The translations under genes and the position numbers were made by a program. A DNA stretch of 64,000 nt from Echinimonas agarilytica. Lineage in GTDB: Bacteria; Pseudomonadota; Gammaproteobacteria; Enterobacterales; Neiellaceae. This document shows positions 39,479 through 49,557 of the stretch, in pieces (position 1 is the first letter of the stretch; the number at the start of each line of letters is the position of its first letter). Under the pieces are notes generated by a model that did not search any database, had not been told where the DNA came from, and worked only from the letters and a program-made list of their open reading frames with translations. The DNA is taken from NCBI RefSeq assembly GCF_023703465.1, contig NZ_JAMQGP010000002.1, forward strand, positions 248,001 through 312,000, read 5' to 3'.

Positions 39479-40141
39479 TTAGCTCCTAAATAATCTTGAA
39501 TATTGAGTTTCATGCCATGCGCTAACCATGGCAAAACTGGGTAAAGTGAGGCCAATGTCGTCATCCGACACTAAAAGCCCATGTTGAATACTTGCCTCTA
39601 TGTCTGGCATCAATGCCACTAAGGACAGCTGAGCTGGAGTTTGGCCGAGTGGAATTGTTTTACAGGCTACCGTGATTTGGTTTTCCAGCCAGCTCCAAAG
39701 CCAGCCCGAAAGGGCAGCCTCTAAATCGATGTTAAAACGTTCAATGGCGCAGGCAAACAGCACCAAATAACTGTAGTTTTTGGCGCATTCAGGCATTTCT
39801 ACATTAAGGTTGTCGAGCAAGCGATAAAACGTTTGTCCAAGCTTTTGTTCTTCTTTAACGAGTTCGGCCGTTTCGCGGTTGGCGAGCAGAATATCCTGCC
39901 AATGGTTAAGTTGCGCCAAGTCATCTGTTTTCCAAGCATCATAGCAGCGCTGAATGATTGGAATTTCTAAGTTTGCTTGCCCGAAACGCATAAGCGGACG
40001 CAGCCAGCGTTGCAAGCTTTCTTCATCGCTGATCCACTCTAATTCCACCGCAGTTTCTAACCCTTGACTGTACGCAAATGCGCCAATGGGCAAACTGGGG
40101 CTGGTTAGGTGCATCAGCGACAACAACGCTTGAATGTGCAT
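39479..40141 (-). CDS. ureF: Urease accessory protein UreF
   Basis: UreF is the helical scaffold that joins UreD and UreG in the activation complex. [22 protein letters not shown] near the N-terminus, here only partly quoted as [13 protein letters not shown], is the family signature. The 220 residues fit. Its start shares one base with the ureE stop (TAATG), so the two are translationally coupled. Confidence 0.94.
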   Translation of the reverse strand: MHIQALLSLMHLTSPSLPIGAFAYSQGLETAVELEWISDEESLQRWLRPLMRFGQANLEIPIIQRCYDAWKTDDLAQLNHWQDILLANRETAELVKEEQKLGQTFYRLLDNLNVEMPECAKNYSYLVLFACAIERFNIDLEAALSGWLWSWLENQITVACKTIPLGQTPAQLSLVALMPDIEASIQHGLLVSDDDIGLTLPSFAMVSAWHETQYSRLFRS

Positions 40142-40629
40142 TAGTGAGAATGCTCCATATCAGAGGCGTGTTCATGAGAGTGGTTATGGCCGTGACTGTG
40201 TCCGCCATTTGCATATGCGCCAGATTCGGGGGAAAAGCTGGCGTGCTCAAGCTGACAACTTAAACCATGCAGTTGCACCATTTCTTCAAGCACATGATCG
40301 GGTTGAAACCGCAACCAGCGATCGCCCACTTGCAGTGGTACATGACGATTGCCTAGGTGATAACAAGCTTTGGCAAAGGTAAGCCAACAGTCAGTTCGAG
40401 CCGTCATGACTTGTTCCGACTGGGCTTGCACTTTGAAGTGATGTCCGCACTCGCTGATCAAGTAGTCGCCTTGGCGCAGCACGTCGCCTCGGGGTAAAAA
40501 TATGCCAAGCTCAAAACCTTGCGCAGACGTTGTTTTGAATCGCCCTTTTTGACGCAGCTCATACGGCAAGATCACCGCGTCGATGACATCGGCATGGCAG
40601 TGATCAGACTTTTTAGTAATTCGGTACAT
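40141..40629 (-). CDS. ureE: Urease accessory protein UreE, nickel donor
   Basis: The 162-residue UreE has an N-terminal peptide-binding domain, a nickel-binding domain containing YHLGNRHVPLQV (the interface His is in GNRHVP) and a His-rich tail (GGHSHGHNHSHEHASDMEHS) that stores nickel. The tail length indicates high-capacity nickel binding. It lies between ureC and ureF in the standard order. Confidence 0.95.
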   Translation of the reverse strand: MYRITKKSDHCHADVIDAVILPYELRQKGRFKTTSAQGFELGIFLPRGDVLRQGDYLISECGHHFKVQAQSEQVMTARTDCWLTFAKACYHLGNRHVPLQVGDRWLRFQPDHVLEEMVQLHGLSCQLEHASFSPESGAYANGGHSHGHNHSHEHASDMEHSH

Positions 40630-40649
40630 AATTCCTCCAAATTAATCGC

Positions 40650-42356
40650 TTAGAACAGGCAGTAGCGTTGCGCTAGGGGCAATACTTCAGCAGGTTCACA
40701 GGTAAGTAGTTCGCCGTCTGCTCGCACTTCATAGGTTTGTGGATCAACGGTGATGTGCGGCATGTAGCTATTGAGCAACATGTCATGTTTGGTGACTTTT
40801 CTGCTGCCTTCGCAGGCGACAAGTTGCCGTTTCAAGCCTAGCTCTTCTGTCAAGTTAGACGCTGCGGCTACCTTGCTCGTAAAGGTGACAGAAGTCTTTG
40901 CGGCGGCGCTGCCAAAACCGCCAAACATATAGCGATAGTGGACCGGCTGAGGGGTAGGGATGGATGCATTTGCATCGCCCATAGGTGCTGCGGCAATAAA
41001 TCCACCTTTGATTATTAAAGACGGTTTGATCCCGAAAAATGCAGGTTTCCACAGCACTAAATCTGCAAGTTTTCCAACTTCGATCGACCCTACAGTTTGG
41101 TCGATACCATGCGTAATTGCTGGGTTAATGGTGTATTTGGCAATGTAGCGCTTGGCGCGGAAGTTGTCGGCGCCAAGATCTTGATCTTCAGGTAATAACC
41201 CGCGCTGGACTTTCATCTTATGTGCGGTTTGCCAGGTGCGACAAATCACTTCGCCCACTCGTCCCATGGCTTGGGAGTCAGAAGCAATCATCGAGAATGC
41301 GCCTAAGTCATGCAGAATATCTTCAGCAGCAATGGTTTCTTTACGGATACGAGAATCCGCAAAGGCAACATCTTCAGGAATATTCGGGTCAAGGTGATGG
41401 CATACCATCAACATGTCTAAATGTTCGTCGACCGTATTGACGGTGTAAGGTCGAGTCGGGTTAGTGGACGAGGGCAGTACGTTTGGCTGTGAGCAAGCGG
41501 TAATAATGTCTGGCGCGTGGCCTCCACCTGCACCTTCAGTGTGATAGGTATGGATACAGCGTCCTTTGAACGCCGCTAAGGTATCTTCTACAAAACCCGA
41601 CTCATTCAGTGTGTCGGTGTGAATCGCAACTTGTACATCGTACTGTTCGGCGATGCTCAGACAGTTATCAATAGAAGCGGGAGTTGTTCCCCAATCTTCG
41701 TGCAATTTTAGCCCGACTGCGCCCGCTTCAAGCTGCTCAGCCAATGGTTCGGGCAGGCTGCAATTGCCTTTGCCCAGAAAACCAAAATTCATCGGCAAGT
41801 CATCGGTGCTTTGCAACATTTTATGTATGTTCCAAGCTCCTGGGGTACAAGTGGTAGCGTTGGTGCCTGTAGCGGGGCCCGTGCCGCCGCCGAGCATCGT
41901 GGTGGTGCCGGACATAATGGCTTCTTCGATTTGTTGTGGGCAAATAAAGTGGATGTGCGAGTCGACTGCACCAGCCGTCAATATTTGACCCTCACCGGCA
42001 ATGACTTCGGTGCTTGCGCCGATATGAATATCAACGCCTTCTTGAATATCAGAGTTACCGGCTTTACCAATAGCTACGATGTTGCCGTCTTTCATTGCAA
42101 CGTCGGCTTTAATGATGCCCCAATAATCGAGGATTAAGGCGTTGGTGATGACACAATCAACCACGTCTTTTCGGCAAAGTTGGCCTTGGCCCATGCCATC
42201 TCGAATGACTTTTCCGCCACCAAATTTAACTTCGTCACCATAGACGGTGCGGTCATCTTCCACTTGAATAAAAAGTTCGGTGTCACCTAAGCGAACTTTG
42301 TCGCCAGTGGTTGGTCCGTACATGTCTACATAGGCTTGGCGCGATAATTTAGTCAT
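40650..42356 (-). CDS. ureC: Urease subunit alpha
   Basis: UreC carries the dinuclear nickel site that hydrolyses urea to ammonia and carbamate. All active-site residues fall at standard positions in the 568-residue protein: H134 and H136 (DSHIHF), carbamylated K217 ([12 protein letters not shown]), H246 (VAIHTDTL), H272 ([10 protein letters not shown]), flap C319/H320 (MVCHHLDP) and D360 ([10 protein letters not shown]). The gene is intact, so the enzyme should be active. It overlaps ureB by eight bases. Confidence 0.98.
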   Translation of the reverse strand: MTKLSRQAYVDMYGPTTGDKVRLGDTELFIQVEDDRTVYGDEVKFGGGKVIRDGMGQGQLCRKDVVDCVITNALILDYWGIIKADVAMKDGNIVAIGKAGNSDIQEGVDIHIGASTEVIAGEGQILTAGAVDSHIHFICPQQIEEAIMSGTTTMLGGGTGPATGTNATTCTPGAWNIHKMLQSTDDLPMNFGFLGKGNCSLPEPLAEQLEAGAVGLKLHEDWGTTPASIDNCLSIAEQYDVQVAIHTDTLNESGFVEDTLAAFKGRCIHTYHTEGAGGGHAPDIITACSQPNVLPSSTNPTRPYTVNTVDEHLDMLMVCHHLDPNIPEDVAFADSRIRKETIAAEDILHDLGAFSMIASDSQAMGRVGEVICRTWQTAHKMKVQRGLLPEDQDLGADNFRAKRYIAKYTINPAITHGIDQTVGSIEVGKLADLVLWKPAFFGIKPSLIIKGGFIAAAPMGDANASIPTPQPVHYRYMFGGFGSAAAKTSVTFTSKVAAASNLTEELGLKRQLVACEGSRKVTKHDMLLNSYMPHITVDPQTYEVRADGELLTCEPAEVLPLAQRYCLF

Positions 42357-42672
42357 GGCTATCTCCTTCCAACTTACCCATTACGTCGCCTCTAAACCCG
42401 TATACTGTGCGAGTTCCCATGAGTTCTACGAGCTCTACTTCGCGGCTTTGACCCGGTTCAAAGCGCACCGCTGTACCTGCTGCAATATTAAGTCGCATGC
42501 CGCGCGTGATTTCGCGGTCGAATTCGAGTGCAGGGTTTGCTTCATAAAAATGATAGTGGCTGCCAATTTGAACAGGACGATCACCATGATTGATAGCCGA
42601 CACTTTGCACGTTTTTCGGCCTTGGTTAAGTGTGATTGGCGCGTCTGACAGTATGTATTCACCTGGCTTCAT
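42349..42672 (-). CDS. ureB: Urease subunit beta
   Basis: The 107-residue subunit begins [19 protein letters not shown] and contains [20 protein letters not shown], the family signature. It is a separate gene from ureA, as in most proteobacteria (fused in Helicobacter). It overlaps ureC by eight bases. Confidence 0.97.
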   Translation of the reverse strand: MKPGEYILSDAPITLNQGRKTCKVSAINHGDRPVQIGSHYHFYEANPALEFDREITRGMRLNIAAGTAVRFEPGQSREVELVELMGTRTVYGFRGDVMGKLEGDSHD

Positions 42673-42681
42673 AAGGTGCTC

Positions 42682-42984
42682 CTACAGAATGGGATTGTGC
42701 ACGGTGACTAACTTGGTACCGTCGGGAAATGTGGCTTCCACTTGCACTTCGTGAATGAGGTCGGCAATGCCGTCCATGACATCATCCTTGGTGAGCAAGT
42801 GGCGACCTTCGCTCATCAGTTCGGCAACTGTTTTGCCATCACGGGCGCCTTCCATGATCGCGGCCGATATATAGGCGGTGGCTTCTGGGTAATTGAGTTT
42901 CACACCGCGAGCTAAACGTCTTTCCGCAAGCAGTGCCGCAGTAAACAATAGTAATTTATCTTTGTCTCTGGGTGACAATTCCAT
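42682..42984 (-). CDS. ureA: Urease subunit gamma
   Basis: The 100-residue subunit begins [19 protein letters not shown] and has [13 protein letters not shown] and the ending VTVHNPI of the family. It precedes ureB by nine bases. Confidence 0.97.
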   Translation of the reverse strand: MELSPRDKDKLLLFTAALLAERRLARGVKLNYPEATAYISAAIMEGARDGKTVAELMSEGRHLLTKDDVMDGIADLIHEVQVEATFPDGTKLVTVHNPIL

Positions 42985-42996
42985 GGTGATAGTCCC

Positions 42997-43878
42997 TTAA
43001 GTATTCCAAATGCGCGGCGGGCATGCTGGTTTGTGAATGAGGTGAGGGCGCAGCAAAGCCCAGCATTTTCTAAGTTGCTTTTGGGCGTGTTCACTGCAAT
43101 GTCCTAGGTATCGAATGACTACTAAGTTTAGACGATAGGTCATGCTCAAATGTGGATTCGAGCAGTCGCCGAGTTCTTCTCTTAACAGTTGAATAACCTG
43201 TTCTGGGTTTGATAAACCAAACACCACTAAGGTTCCGGAAACCAATTGACCATTGAATCCAGCTTGAGCATGAATGAGTGCATCGTTAGACGTGAGCAAT
43301 TGGCGCTCTAGCATGAGAGGTCTGTCGTTGTGATAAACAGAAATTCGTTGTTCTATGCTGCCCTGCGAGAAGGGCAGATCGCTTTTCGGGCGGCCAAGAC
43401 AAAAAATGTCTAAGCCGATGAATTTTGCGTCTCCGTAAAGGTTAACCTGAGTGGTCAGCTTGCCATGTGCACCGTCAAAAATAATGGTTTCCATGGGAAG
43501 CCATTCGCAGCTTGCATCCTCAACCTGAATATCAACGCGTTGTTGTTGAACTACATCGTTGCTGTCGGAACAATAGATTTTTCCAGCTGAAGGTGTGGTC
43601 ACCATGACTTCACTGTTGGTGCTGCAATCAATTTGAATGTGCAGATCATCGCCAGAAACCAAACCTCCCGGAGGGTGGAGTAAATATACATGACACAAAC
43701 CACCTTCGGGGTAAAAAGGACGCTGAACACGCAACGGCCCCTTGAAGGTCATATCGAGCATGCGGGTGCGTTCGCCATCTCGGTCAAATCCAAGCGCCAA
43801 GTGGGCAGGCCAATGACGCGGATTGAGCGCCGGCTCAAGGTTGGAACTTAACAATTTAGAAGGCTGTGGTTTTGTCAT
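42997..43878 (-). CDS. ureD: Urease accessory protein UreD
   Basis: UreD binds apo-urease and, with UreF and UreG, delivers nickel through an internal tunnel. The 293-residue protein has the conserved blocks GPLRVQRPFYPEG, VYLLHPPGGLVSGD and TPSAGKIYCSD. Its start overlaps the urtE stop as ATGA, so transporter and urease genes are physically joined in one transcript. Confidence 0.95.
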   Translation of the reverse strand: MTKPQPSKLLSSNLEPALNPRHWPAHLALGFDRDGERTRMLDMTFKGPLRVQRPFYPEGGLCHVYLLHPPGGLVSGDDLHIQIDCSTNSEVMVTTPSAGKIYCSDSNDVVQQQRVDIQVEDASCEWLPMETIIFDGAHGKLTTQVNLYGDAKFIGLDIFCLGRPKSDLPFSQGSIEQRISVYHNDRPLMLERQLLTSNDALIHAQAGFNGQLVSGTLVVFGLSNPEQVIQLLREELGDCSNPHLSMTYRLNLVVIRYLGHCSEHAQKQLRKCWALLRPHLIHKPACPPRIWNT

Positions 43879-44570
43879 ACGGTTAAATACTGTTTCACCA
43901 GTTCCTCATTAAGCTCTGGCATGGCACCGGTTGCAACTTGGCGTCCTCGGTCTAGTAAACAGAAACGGTCGGCCACCTTTCGTGCAAACGGGAGTTTTTG
44001 TTCCACCAATAGTACAGTGAGGCCAATTTCCTGATCGAGTCGGCGAATAATGTCTCCTATCTCAGCCACTACATTGGGTTGAATACCTTCAGTGGGTTCA
44101 TCCAAAATAAGCATTTTGGGATCGATGACCAAAGCTCGACCGATGGCCAGTTGTTGTTGTTGCCCGCCCGACAAGTCGCCGCCTCTGCGTTGCAGCATAT
44201 CTTTAAGAACTGGAAATAGGTCGTAGATGTAATCGGGGACTTTGTTGGAGCGATCGGATCGCGCAGGCAAGCCGATGCGAAGGTTTTCTTCGACCGTCAG
44301 CAGCGGAAAAATTTGGCGACCCTGTGGCACATAACCAATGCCAAGTGGTGCTCGGCGTTCAGCAGACAAGGTTGCAATGTTTTGGTTTTGATATTCGATG
44401 CTGCCATCTTTAACCGGTAGCAACCCCATAATGCATTCGAGCAGGGTGGTTTTGCCCACTCCGTTGCGGCCCATAAGGCAGGTGCATTCGCCTGTTGGGA
44501 CTTCTAAATCTAAATCCCATAGGGTATGACTTTGGCCGTAAAACTGATTGAGTTTTTTAACACTTAACAC
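43875..44570 (-). CDS. urtE: Urea ABC transporter ATP-binding protein UrtE
   Basis: UrtE is one of the two ATPases of the urea importer, of the branched-chain amino acid type. In 231 residues: Walker A GRNGVGKTTL (about 34-43), Q-loop VPQGRQIFP, signature LSGGQQQQLAIGRAL and Walker B LILDEPTEGIQPNVV. The TEGIQPNVV ending of Walker B is typical of UrtE rather than LivF. It is two bases after urtD. Confidence 0.95.
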   Translation of the reverse strand: MLSVKKLNQFYGQSHTLWDLDLEVPTGECTCLMGRNGVGKTTLLECIMGLLPVKDGSIEYQNQNIATLSAERRAPLGIGYVPQGRQIFPLLTVEENLRIGLPARSDRSNKVPDYIYDLFPVLKDMLQRRGGDLSGGQQQQLAIGRALVIDPKMLILDEPTEGIQPNVVAEIGDIIRRLDQEIGLTVLLVEQKLPFARKVADRFCLLDRGRQVATGAMPELNEELVKQYLTV

Positions 44571-44572
44571 CT

Positions 44573-45403
44573 TTATTCTCCCAAATAGACTTCGACCACT
44601 TTGGGGTCATTCTGAACGTCATTCATGCTGCCTTCGGCTAACACTGAACCTTGGTGCAATACGGTGACCTTCTGCGCTAAAGAGCGTACAAAGTCCATAT
44701 CGTGTTCGACCAAAATAACGGTGTGTGGCCCTGCTAAATCAGTGAGCAATTGGCCGGTTCTATCCATTTCTTGATGTGTCATCCCAGCAACGGGTTCATC
44801 GACCAATAATAGTTTAGGGCTTTGCATGAGCAACATGCCGATTTCTAACCACTGCTTTTGGCCATGAGACAATGCGCCAGCAGCCAGCCAGCGTTGCTCT
44901 GATAGTCCAATCTGAGCCAATACATGATCAATATGATCGATTTGGCTAGGTGTTAATTTGGCAAACAATGTGGCTAGCACTGATTTATCGCCCGCCATCG
45001 CTAATTCCAAATTGGAAAACACCGTTTGTTGTTCAAATACAGTGGGTTTTTGAAATTTTCGACCAATGCCCGCTTGAGCAATTTCAGGCTCCGACATTTC
45101 TAATAAGTTGATGCGCTGACCAAACCAAGCCGAGCCGTGGTCTGGGGAGGTTTTACCCGTGATGATGTCCATCATGGTGGTTTTCCCCGCCCCATTTGGG
45201 CCGATGATGCAGCGCAGCTCGCCTTCTTTGATGTAGAGGTTTAAGCCGTTAATAGCTTTAAAGCCGTCGAAACTGACGCTGATGTCTTCGAGGTATAAAA
45301 GGAAGCCTTTTCCCACATCCAGCATAGGACTAGTTTTGGGGACCATGAAATCGAATACGCGATCACGTTGTTGAAACTCACGCATAGTTGACGACAAACT
45401 CAT
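44573..45403 (-). CDS. urtD: Urea ABC transporter ATP-binding protein UrtD
   Basis: UrtD is the second ATPase, of LivG type. In 276 residues: Walker A GPNGAGKTTMMD, signature LSHGQKQWLEIGMLL (SHGQ in place of SGGQ, as is usual for UrtD) and Walker B LLLVDEPVAGMTHQE. About 30 extra residues precede the domain. The start overlaps the urtC stop as ATGA. Confidence 0.95.
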   Translation of the reverse strand: MSLSSTMREFQQRDRVFDFMVPKTSPMLDVGKGFLLYLEDISVSFDGFKAINGLNLYIKEGELRCIIGPNGAGKTTMMDIITGKTSPDHGSAWFGQRINLLEMSEPEIAQAGIGRKFQKPTVFEQQTVFSNLELAMAGDKSVLATLFAKLTPSQIDHIDHVLAQIGLSEQRWLAAGALSHGQKQWLEIGMLLMQSPKLLLVDEPVAGMTHQEMDRTGQLLTDLAGPHTVILVEHDMDFVRSLAQKVTVLHQGSVLAEGSMNDVQNDPKVVEVYLGE

Positions 45404-46485
45404 GATTGCGCCTCCTTATTTTTCATTAAGCCCACAATGCCTCTTGGCAAGAACAAGGTGACCAATACAAACATGGCTCCGAGCGTGAACAACCAAACTT
45501 CGGGCAACGCTGCTGTGAGGTAAGTTTTGGAATAGTTCACTGCAATGGCACCGACCACTGCACCATAGAGTGTGGCGCGGCCACCAAGAGCAACCCAAAC
45601 CACCAATTCGATGGAATTCAACGGCGAGAATTCGGACGGATTAATGATGCCAACTTGAGGTACATATAAAGCCCCTGCAACACCTGCTAGAACCGCCGAG
45701 AAAGTGAAGATCCAAAGTTTGACGTTTTCGACTTTATAGCCGGTAAAACGCGTTCTGTTTTCCGCATCGCGCACGGCCATTGCCACGCGTCCAAGCTTAC
45801 TAGTGACAATGAACCGACAGGCGATATAGCCCAATGCTAATGCAATTCCTGAAGCAATAAATAACCCCATGCGAGTTGCGTCAGATTGCAAATCAAACCC
45901 TAAAATGTCTTTGAAGTCGGTGAGGCCGTTGTTGCCTCCAAAGCCCATTTCATTTCGGAAAAATGCCAGTAGTAACGCGTAGGTCAGTGCTTGAGTGATA
46001 ATCGACAGATAAACGCCAGTCACTCGCGAACGAAATGCCAACCAACCGAACACAAATGCTAGGATGCCAGGCACCAACATGATCATGATGGCGGCAAACC
46101 AAAATTGATCGAACCCGTACCAAAACCAAGGGAGTTCATTCCAATTCAAGAACACCATAAAGTCTGGGAGTAAAGGGTCGCCGTAGACTCCGCGGTCACC
46201 AATTTGACGCATCAAATACATGCCCATGGCATAGCCGCCCAGGGCGAAAAAGGCAGCATGCCCCAAACTTAAGATTCCCAGGTAGCCCCACACAAGGTCA
46301 ACCGCAACGGCTAATAAAGCATAAGTTAAGTACTTGCCGAGTAATGTCATAGTGTAGGTTGAAACGTGTAAAGTATGTCCCGGCTCGAACAGCATATTGA
46401 GGCCGGGAATTGCAACAATCACGATTGCTAACACCAAGAGAAACAATTGTGTTGAGCGGTCGAACATGGCTGGTTTATACGACAT
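45400..46485 (-). CDS. urtC: Urea ABC transporter permease UrtC
   Basis: The 361-residue protein is a LivM-type permease with about nine membrane helices. The family segments are LLGKYLTYALLAVAVDLVWG, YLGILSLGHAAFFALGGYA and, near the C-terminus, WVALGGRATLYGAVVGAIAV (EAA-like loop region). The long periplasmic loop with WNELPWFWYGFDQFW is typical of UrtC. Three bases separate it from urtB. Confidence 0.95.
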   Translation of the reverse strand: MSYKPAMFDRSTQLFLLVLAIVIVAIPGLNMLFEPGHTLHVSTYTMTLLGKYLTYALLAVAVDLVWGYLGILSLGHAAFFALGGYAMGMYLMRQIGDRGVYGDPLLPDFMVFLNWNELPWFWYGFDQFWFAAIMIMLVPGILAFVFGWLAFRSRVTGVYLSIITQALTYALLLAFFRNEMGFGGNNGLTDFKDILGFDLQSDATRMGLFIASGIALALGYIACRFIVTSKLGRVAMAVRDAENRTRFTGYKVENVKLWIFTFSAVLAGVAGALYVPQVGIINPSEFSPLNSIELVVWVALGGRATLYGAVVGAIAVNYSKTYLTAALPEVWLFTLGAMFVLVTLFLPRGIVGLMKNKEAQS

Positions 46486-46488
46486 TGC

Positions 46489-48150
46489 TTAGCCCTCCGC
46501 CGAACGACCTTTCTGCGGGAATAGCCCGCGAGGTCGTTTTTGAATAAATAAAATGATGAACACGAGTACCAATATTTTGGCCAACACGGCGCCAGCCCAA
46601 GGTTCCATAATCTTGTTGGCGATCCCCAGAGATAATCCTGCCACCATGGTGCCCCAAAGATTTCCGACTCCCCCAAATACCACCACCATAAACGAGTCGA
46701 TGATGTAGGCTTGACCCAAGTTCGGCCCCACATTGGTGAGCTGGCTTAATGCCACTCCGGCAATGCCGGCAATACCAGAACCTAAACCAAATGTCATTGC
46801 ATCAACCCACTGTGAGCGAACCCCCATGGCTCTGGCCATGGCTCTGTTTTGCGCGACTGCGCGCACTTCGATTCCCAAACGGGTGTATCGCAAAACCATG
46901 AACAGCACTGCGAACACAATCATGCAGAATACGATGATATAGAGGCGGTTGAGGGTTAGGCTTAGCAGAGGATTAATATCGATAGTGCCCGACATCCACT
47001 CCGGTGTGGCAACGGAACGGTTAAGCGGTGAAAACACTGTTCGAACCGCTTGTTGCAGTATTAAGCTAATACCAAACGTGGCCAACAGTGTTTCAAGCGG
47101 GCGTCCGTATAAAAATCGAATCACGCCGCGTTCAATTAAAATGCCCACCGTGGCAGACACCAAAAATGCTGCCGGAATGGCGACAAAAATTGATGCGCCA
47201 ATGTTATTTGGCATGAGCAGTTGAACGACATATGTGGTGTACGCGCCAAGCATAATGAGCTCGCCGTGTGCCATATTAATCACACCCATAACGCCAAATG
47301 TAATGGCCAAGCCAATGGCTGCGAGCACCAGAACAGAACCCAAGCTCAAGCCAAAGAAAAGTGTTTCGGCAAAGCTAGCGATAGATGCTTTTTGCTCGAT
47401 GACTTTGAGCGCTTTGTTCGCTTCGTGTTTAAGCGAGAGCTCAGGCGTGTGTTCTAGAAATTGTTGGAGTGCGTTGCGAGCAGAAGGTTGCAGGCTGTCA
47501 CTGAGAATCGCGATGGCTTCACGTTGAAGCTGCTTGTTTGATGTTGGAGCGTTCAAGTCAGTCACGGCAAGTGCAACGGCAATAAGTTCCTTCACATCAG
47601 CGTCTTGCTCTACTTGAAGTTGATCAGATAAAGCCTTGTACAAAGAAGGTGTGACCTTGCCGATGAGCTGGTTTACGGCTTTCATGCGCGCCGGAGCATC
47701 TCCGCTGGCAAGGTTTATTTGAGCCAATGCCACTTTGATTTCAGTGCGCAGATTATTGTTAATCCCGACTTTTTTAATCTTTCGTTTACTGAGTGTCTCT
47801 GAGGGCGTGGAATCATCAGAAAATAGCGGTTTTACAATGAGCTTTTTATCTTCCTTACCAACAATTTCCACTAACGTATTGGACTTTTTATGGCGATATA
47901 GATCACCTTCGAGCAGCATGTTAAGCACGGTAACGGCTCTTGGGTCATCACTTTTGGAGAGCAAGGCAACGCCAGCGCTGATGTTGCTGAAGCTCTTTGA
48001 TGTGAGTTGTTGTAGGCCCGCTTCATAACTGTTTTTAGCGGGATCAGTTGTAGCATTTGCGTTGCCTAGAAACAGAAAAACAGCCGATAAAAGGCTGGTG
48101 AATATAGCGACCGTAAAAGGCCTGAAACATGCCAATGCTCTGAATACCAT
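46489..48150 (-). CDS. urtB: Urea ABC transporter permease UrtB
   Basis: The LivH-type permease has 553 residues if started at ATG 48150, which has AGGAG seven bases upstream; a frame 27 codons longer has no such site. The first 30 residues are a signal-like helix, then about 250 residues of a helical periplasmic domain with repeat-like segments (LLSKSDDPRAVTVLNMLLEG) precede the permease proper (GLSLGSVLVLAAIGLAITFG onwards). The extra domain is typical of proteobacterial UrtB. GIAGVALSQLTNVGPNLGQA is the conserved permease loop. Confidence 0.94.
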   Translation of the reverse strand: MVFRALACFRPFTVAIFTSLLSAVFLFLGNANATTDPAKNSYEAGLQQLTSKSFSNISAGVALLSKSDDPRAVTVLNMLLEGDLYRHKKSNTLVEIVGKEDKKLIVKPLFSDDSTPSETLSKRKIKKVGINNNLRTEIKVALAQINLASGDAPARMKAVNQLIGKVTPSLYKALSDQLQVEQDADVKELIAVALAVTDLNAPTSNKQLQREAIAILSDSLQPSARNALQQFLEHTPELSLKHEANKALKVIEQKASIASFAETLFFGLSLGSVLVLAAIGLAITFGVMGVINMAHGELIMLGAYTTYVVQLLMPNNIGASIFVAIPAAFLVSATVGILIERGVIRFLYGRPLETLLATFGISLILQQAVRTVFSPLNRSVATPEWMSGTIDINPLLSLTLNRLYIIVFCMIVFAVLFMVLRYTRLGIEVRAVAQNRAMARAMGVRSQWVDAMTFGLGSGIAGIAGVALSQLTNVGPNLGQAYIIDSFMVVVFGGVGNLWGTMVAGLSLGIANKIMEPWAGAVLAKILVLVFIILFIQKRPRGLFPQKGRSAEG

Positions 48151-48205
48151 TGCTAAACTCCTGCTGGTATTGGGGATGGGCCTACCCCGTGTATTGCGTA
48201 AATGA

Positions 48206-48223
48206 GGTGGCCTTTCGGCCACC
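48206..48223 (-). other. urtA-urtB intergenic hairpin
   Basis: GGTGGCC (48206-48212) and GGCCACC (48217-48223) enclose a four-base loop that reads GAAA on the minus strand. There is no T-run. Such hairpins after binding-protein genes stabilise the upstream mRNA, which would give more UrtA than membrane subunits. Confidence 0.65.
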
Positions 48224-48246
48224 GTCTTCAATCTAATCTCAAAGGA

Positions 48247-49533
48247 TTAGTAGTTTTGGCCTGAGCATTTTGCTGTTTTAACGTTGTAGTTACCGCAAGA
48301 CAAAGGCGCGCGCCAATCTGAGATCAGGTCTTTGGAACCTTGCAAGTAATCAGACCACGCATCACCAGGGACTAAGCCAGATGTTTGCCATACTGTTTCG
48401 AATTGTCCGTCGGACTGAATTTCACCGATTAAGACAGGCTTCGTAATGTGATGGTTTGGCATCATCGCTGAGTAGCCACCTGTTAGGTTAGGAACCGACA
48501 CACCGATGAGTGCATCACCAACCACTGATGGATCAGTTGTTCCTGCTTTCTTCACGGCTTCAACCCACATGTTGAAACCAATGTAGTGTGCTTCCATTGG
48601 ATCGTTAGTCACGCGATCTTCATTCTTGATGAACGAATGCCATGCATCGATGAACTCATCATTTTCCTCAGCTTCAACGCTCATGAAATAGTTCCAAGCG
48701 GCTAAGTGACCCACCAATGGCTTGGTGTCCATGCCTGAAAGCTCTTCTTCGCCCACTGAGAACGCAACCACAGGGATGTCGTCTGCACCAATACCTTGGT
48801 TACCAAGCTCTTTGTAAAACGGAACGTTGGCATCACCATTGATGGTTGAAACAACAGCTGTTTTCTTGCCTGTAGATCCAAATTTCTTGACGTCAGATAC
48901 AATGGACTGCCAATCAGAGTGACCAAATGGCGTGTAATTGATCATGATGTCTTCCGCTGCCACACCCTTGGATTTCAAGTAGGCTTCCAAGATTTTGTTG
49001 GTTGTGCGTGGGTAAACGTAGTCGGTACCTGCGAGTACCCAACGTTTCACACCAAGGTCATTCATCAAGTAATCAACGGCTGGAATGGCCTGTTGGTTTG
49101 GAGCGGCACCTGTGTAGAACACGTTTTTAGATGATTCTTCACCTTCGTATTGAACGGGGTAAAACAACAGACTATCGAGTTCTTCGAATACAGGAAGCAC
49201 CGATTTACGTGACACAGATGTCCAACAACCGAATACGGCTTCAACATCATTTTTTTCAATCAGCTCACGTGCTTTTTCAGCAAACAGTGGCCAGTTTGAA
49301 GCCGGATCTACAACAACCGCTTCGAGCTTCTTACCGAGTAAACCGCCTTTTTTGTTTTGCTCATCAATGAGCATCAACATGGTGTCTTTCAGAGTGGTTT
49401 CACTGATGGCCATGGTGCCAGACAGTGAGTGAAGTACGCCGACTTTAATGGTGTCTTCTTCTGCCATAACGTTTGACGCTAGGCTCATGCTGCTTGCGAT
49501 GGTGGCCGCTAACAATAATTTTTTAAGATTCAT
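48247..49533 (-). CDS. urtA: Urea ABC transporter substrate-binding protein UrtA
   Basis: The 428-residue protein has a signal peptide (about 1-24, ending NVMA) and a type I periplasmic binding fold. Diagnostic segments are KVGVLHSLSGTMAISE, VVDPASNWPLFAEKA, FGCWTSVSRKSVLPVFEEL and LFYPVQYEGEESSKNVFYTG, which mark urea rather than amino acid binding. AAAGGA lies about nine bases before the ATG. It follows the porin gene by 24 bases without a terminator. Confidence 0.95.
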   Translation of the reverse strand: MNLKKLLLAATIASSMSLASNVMAEEDTIKVGVLHSLSGTMAISETTLKDTMLMLIDEQNKKGGLLGKKLEAVVVDPASNWPLFAEKARELIEKNDVEAVFGCWTSVSRKSVLPVFEELDSLLFYPVQYEGEESSKNVFYTGAAPNQQAIPAVDYLMNDLGVKRWVLAGTDYVYPRTTNKILEAYLKSKGVAAEDIMINYTPFGHSDWQSIVSDVKKFGSTGKKTAVVSTINGDANVPFYKELGNQGIGADDIPVVAFSVGEEELSGMDTKPLVGHLAAWNYFMSVEAEENDEFIDAWHSFIKNEDRVTNDPMEAHYIGFNMWVEAVKKAGTTDPSVVGDALIGVSVPNLTGGYSAMMPNHHITKPVLIGEIQSDGQFETVWQTSGLVPGDAWSDYLQGSKDLISDWRAPLSCGNYNVKTAKCSGQNY

Positions 49534-49557
49534 TGTGGTATGTCCTTTTAAGTGGGC

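Noticed and set aside
48151-48231. Longer urtB frame
   Set aside because: It crosses the intergenic hairpin and lacks a ribosome binding site, whereas the ATG at 48150 has AGGAG.
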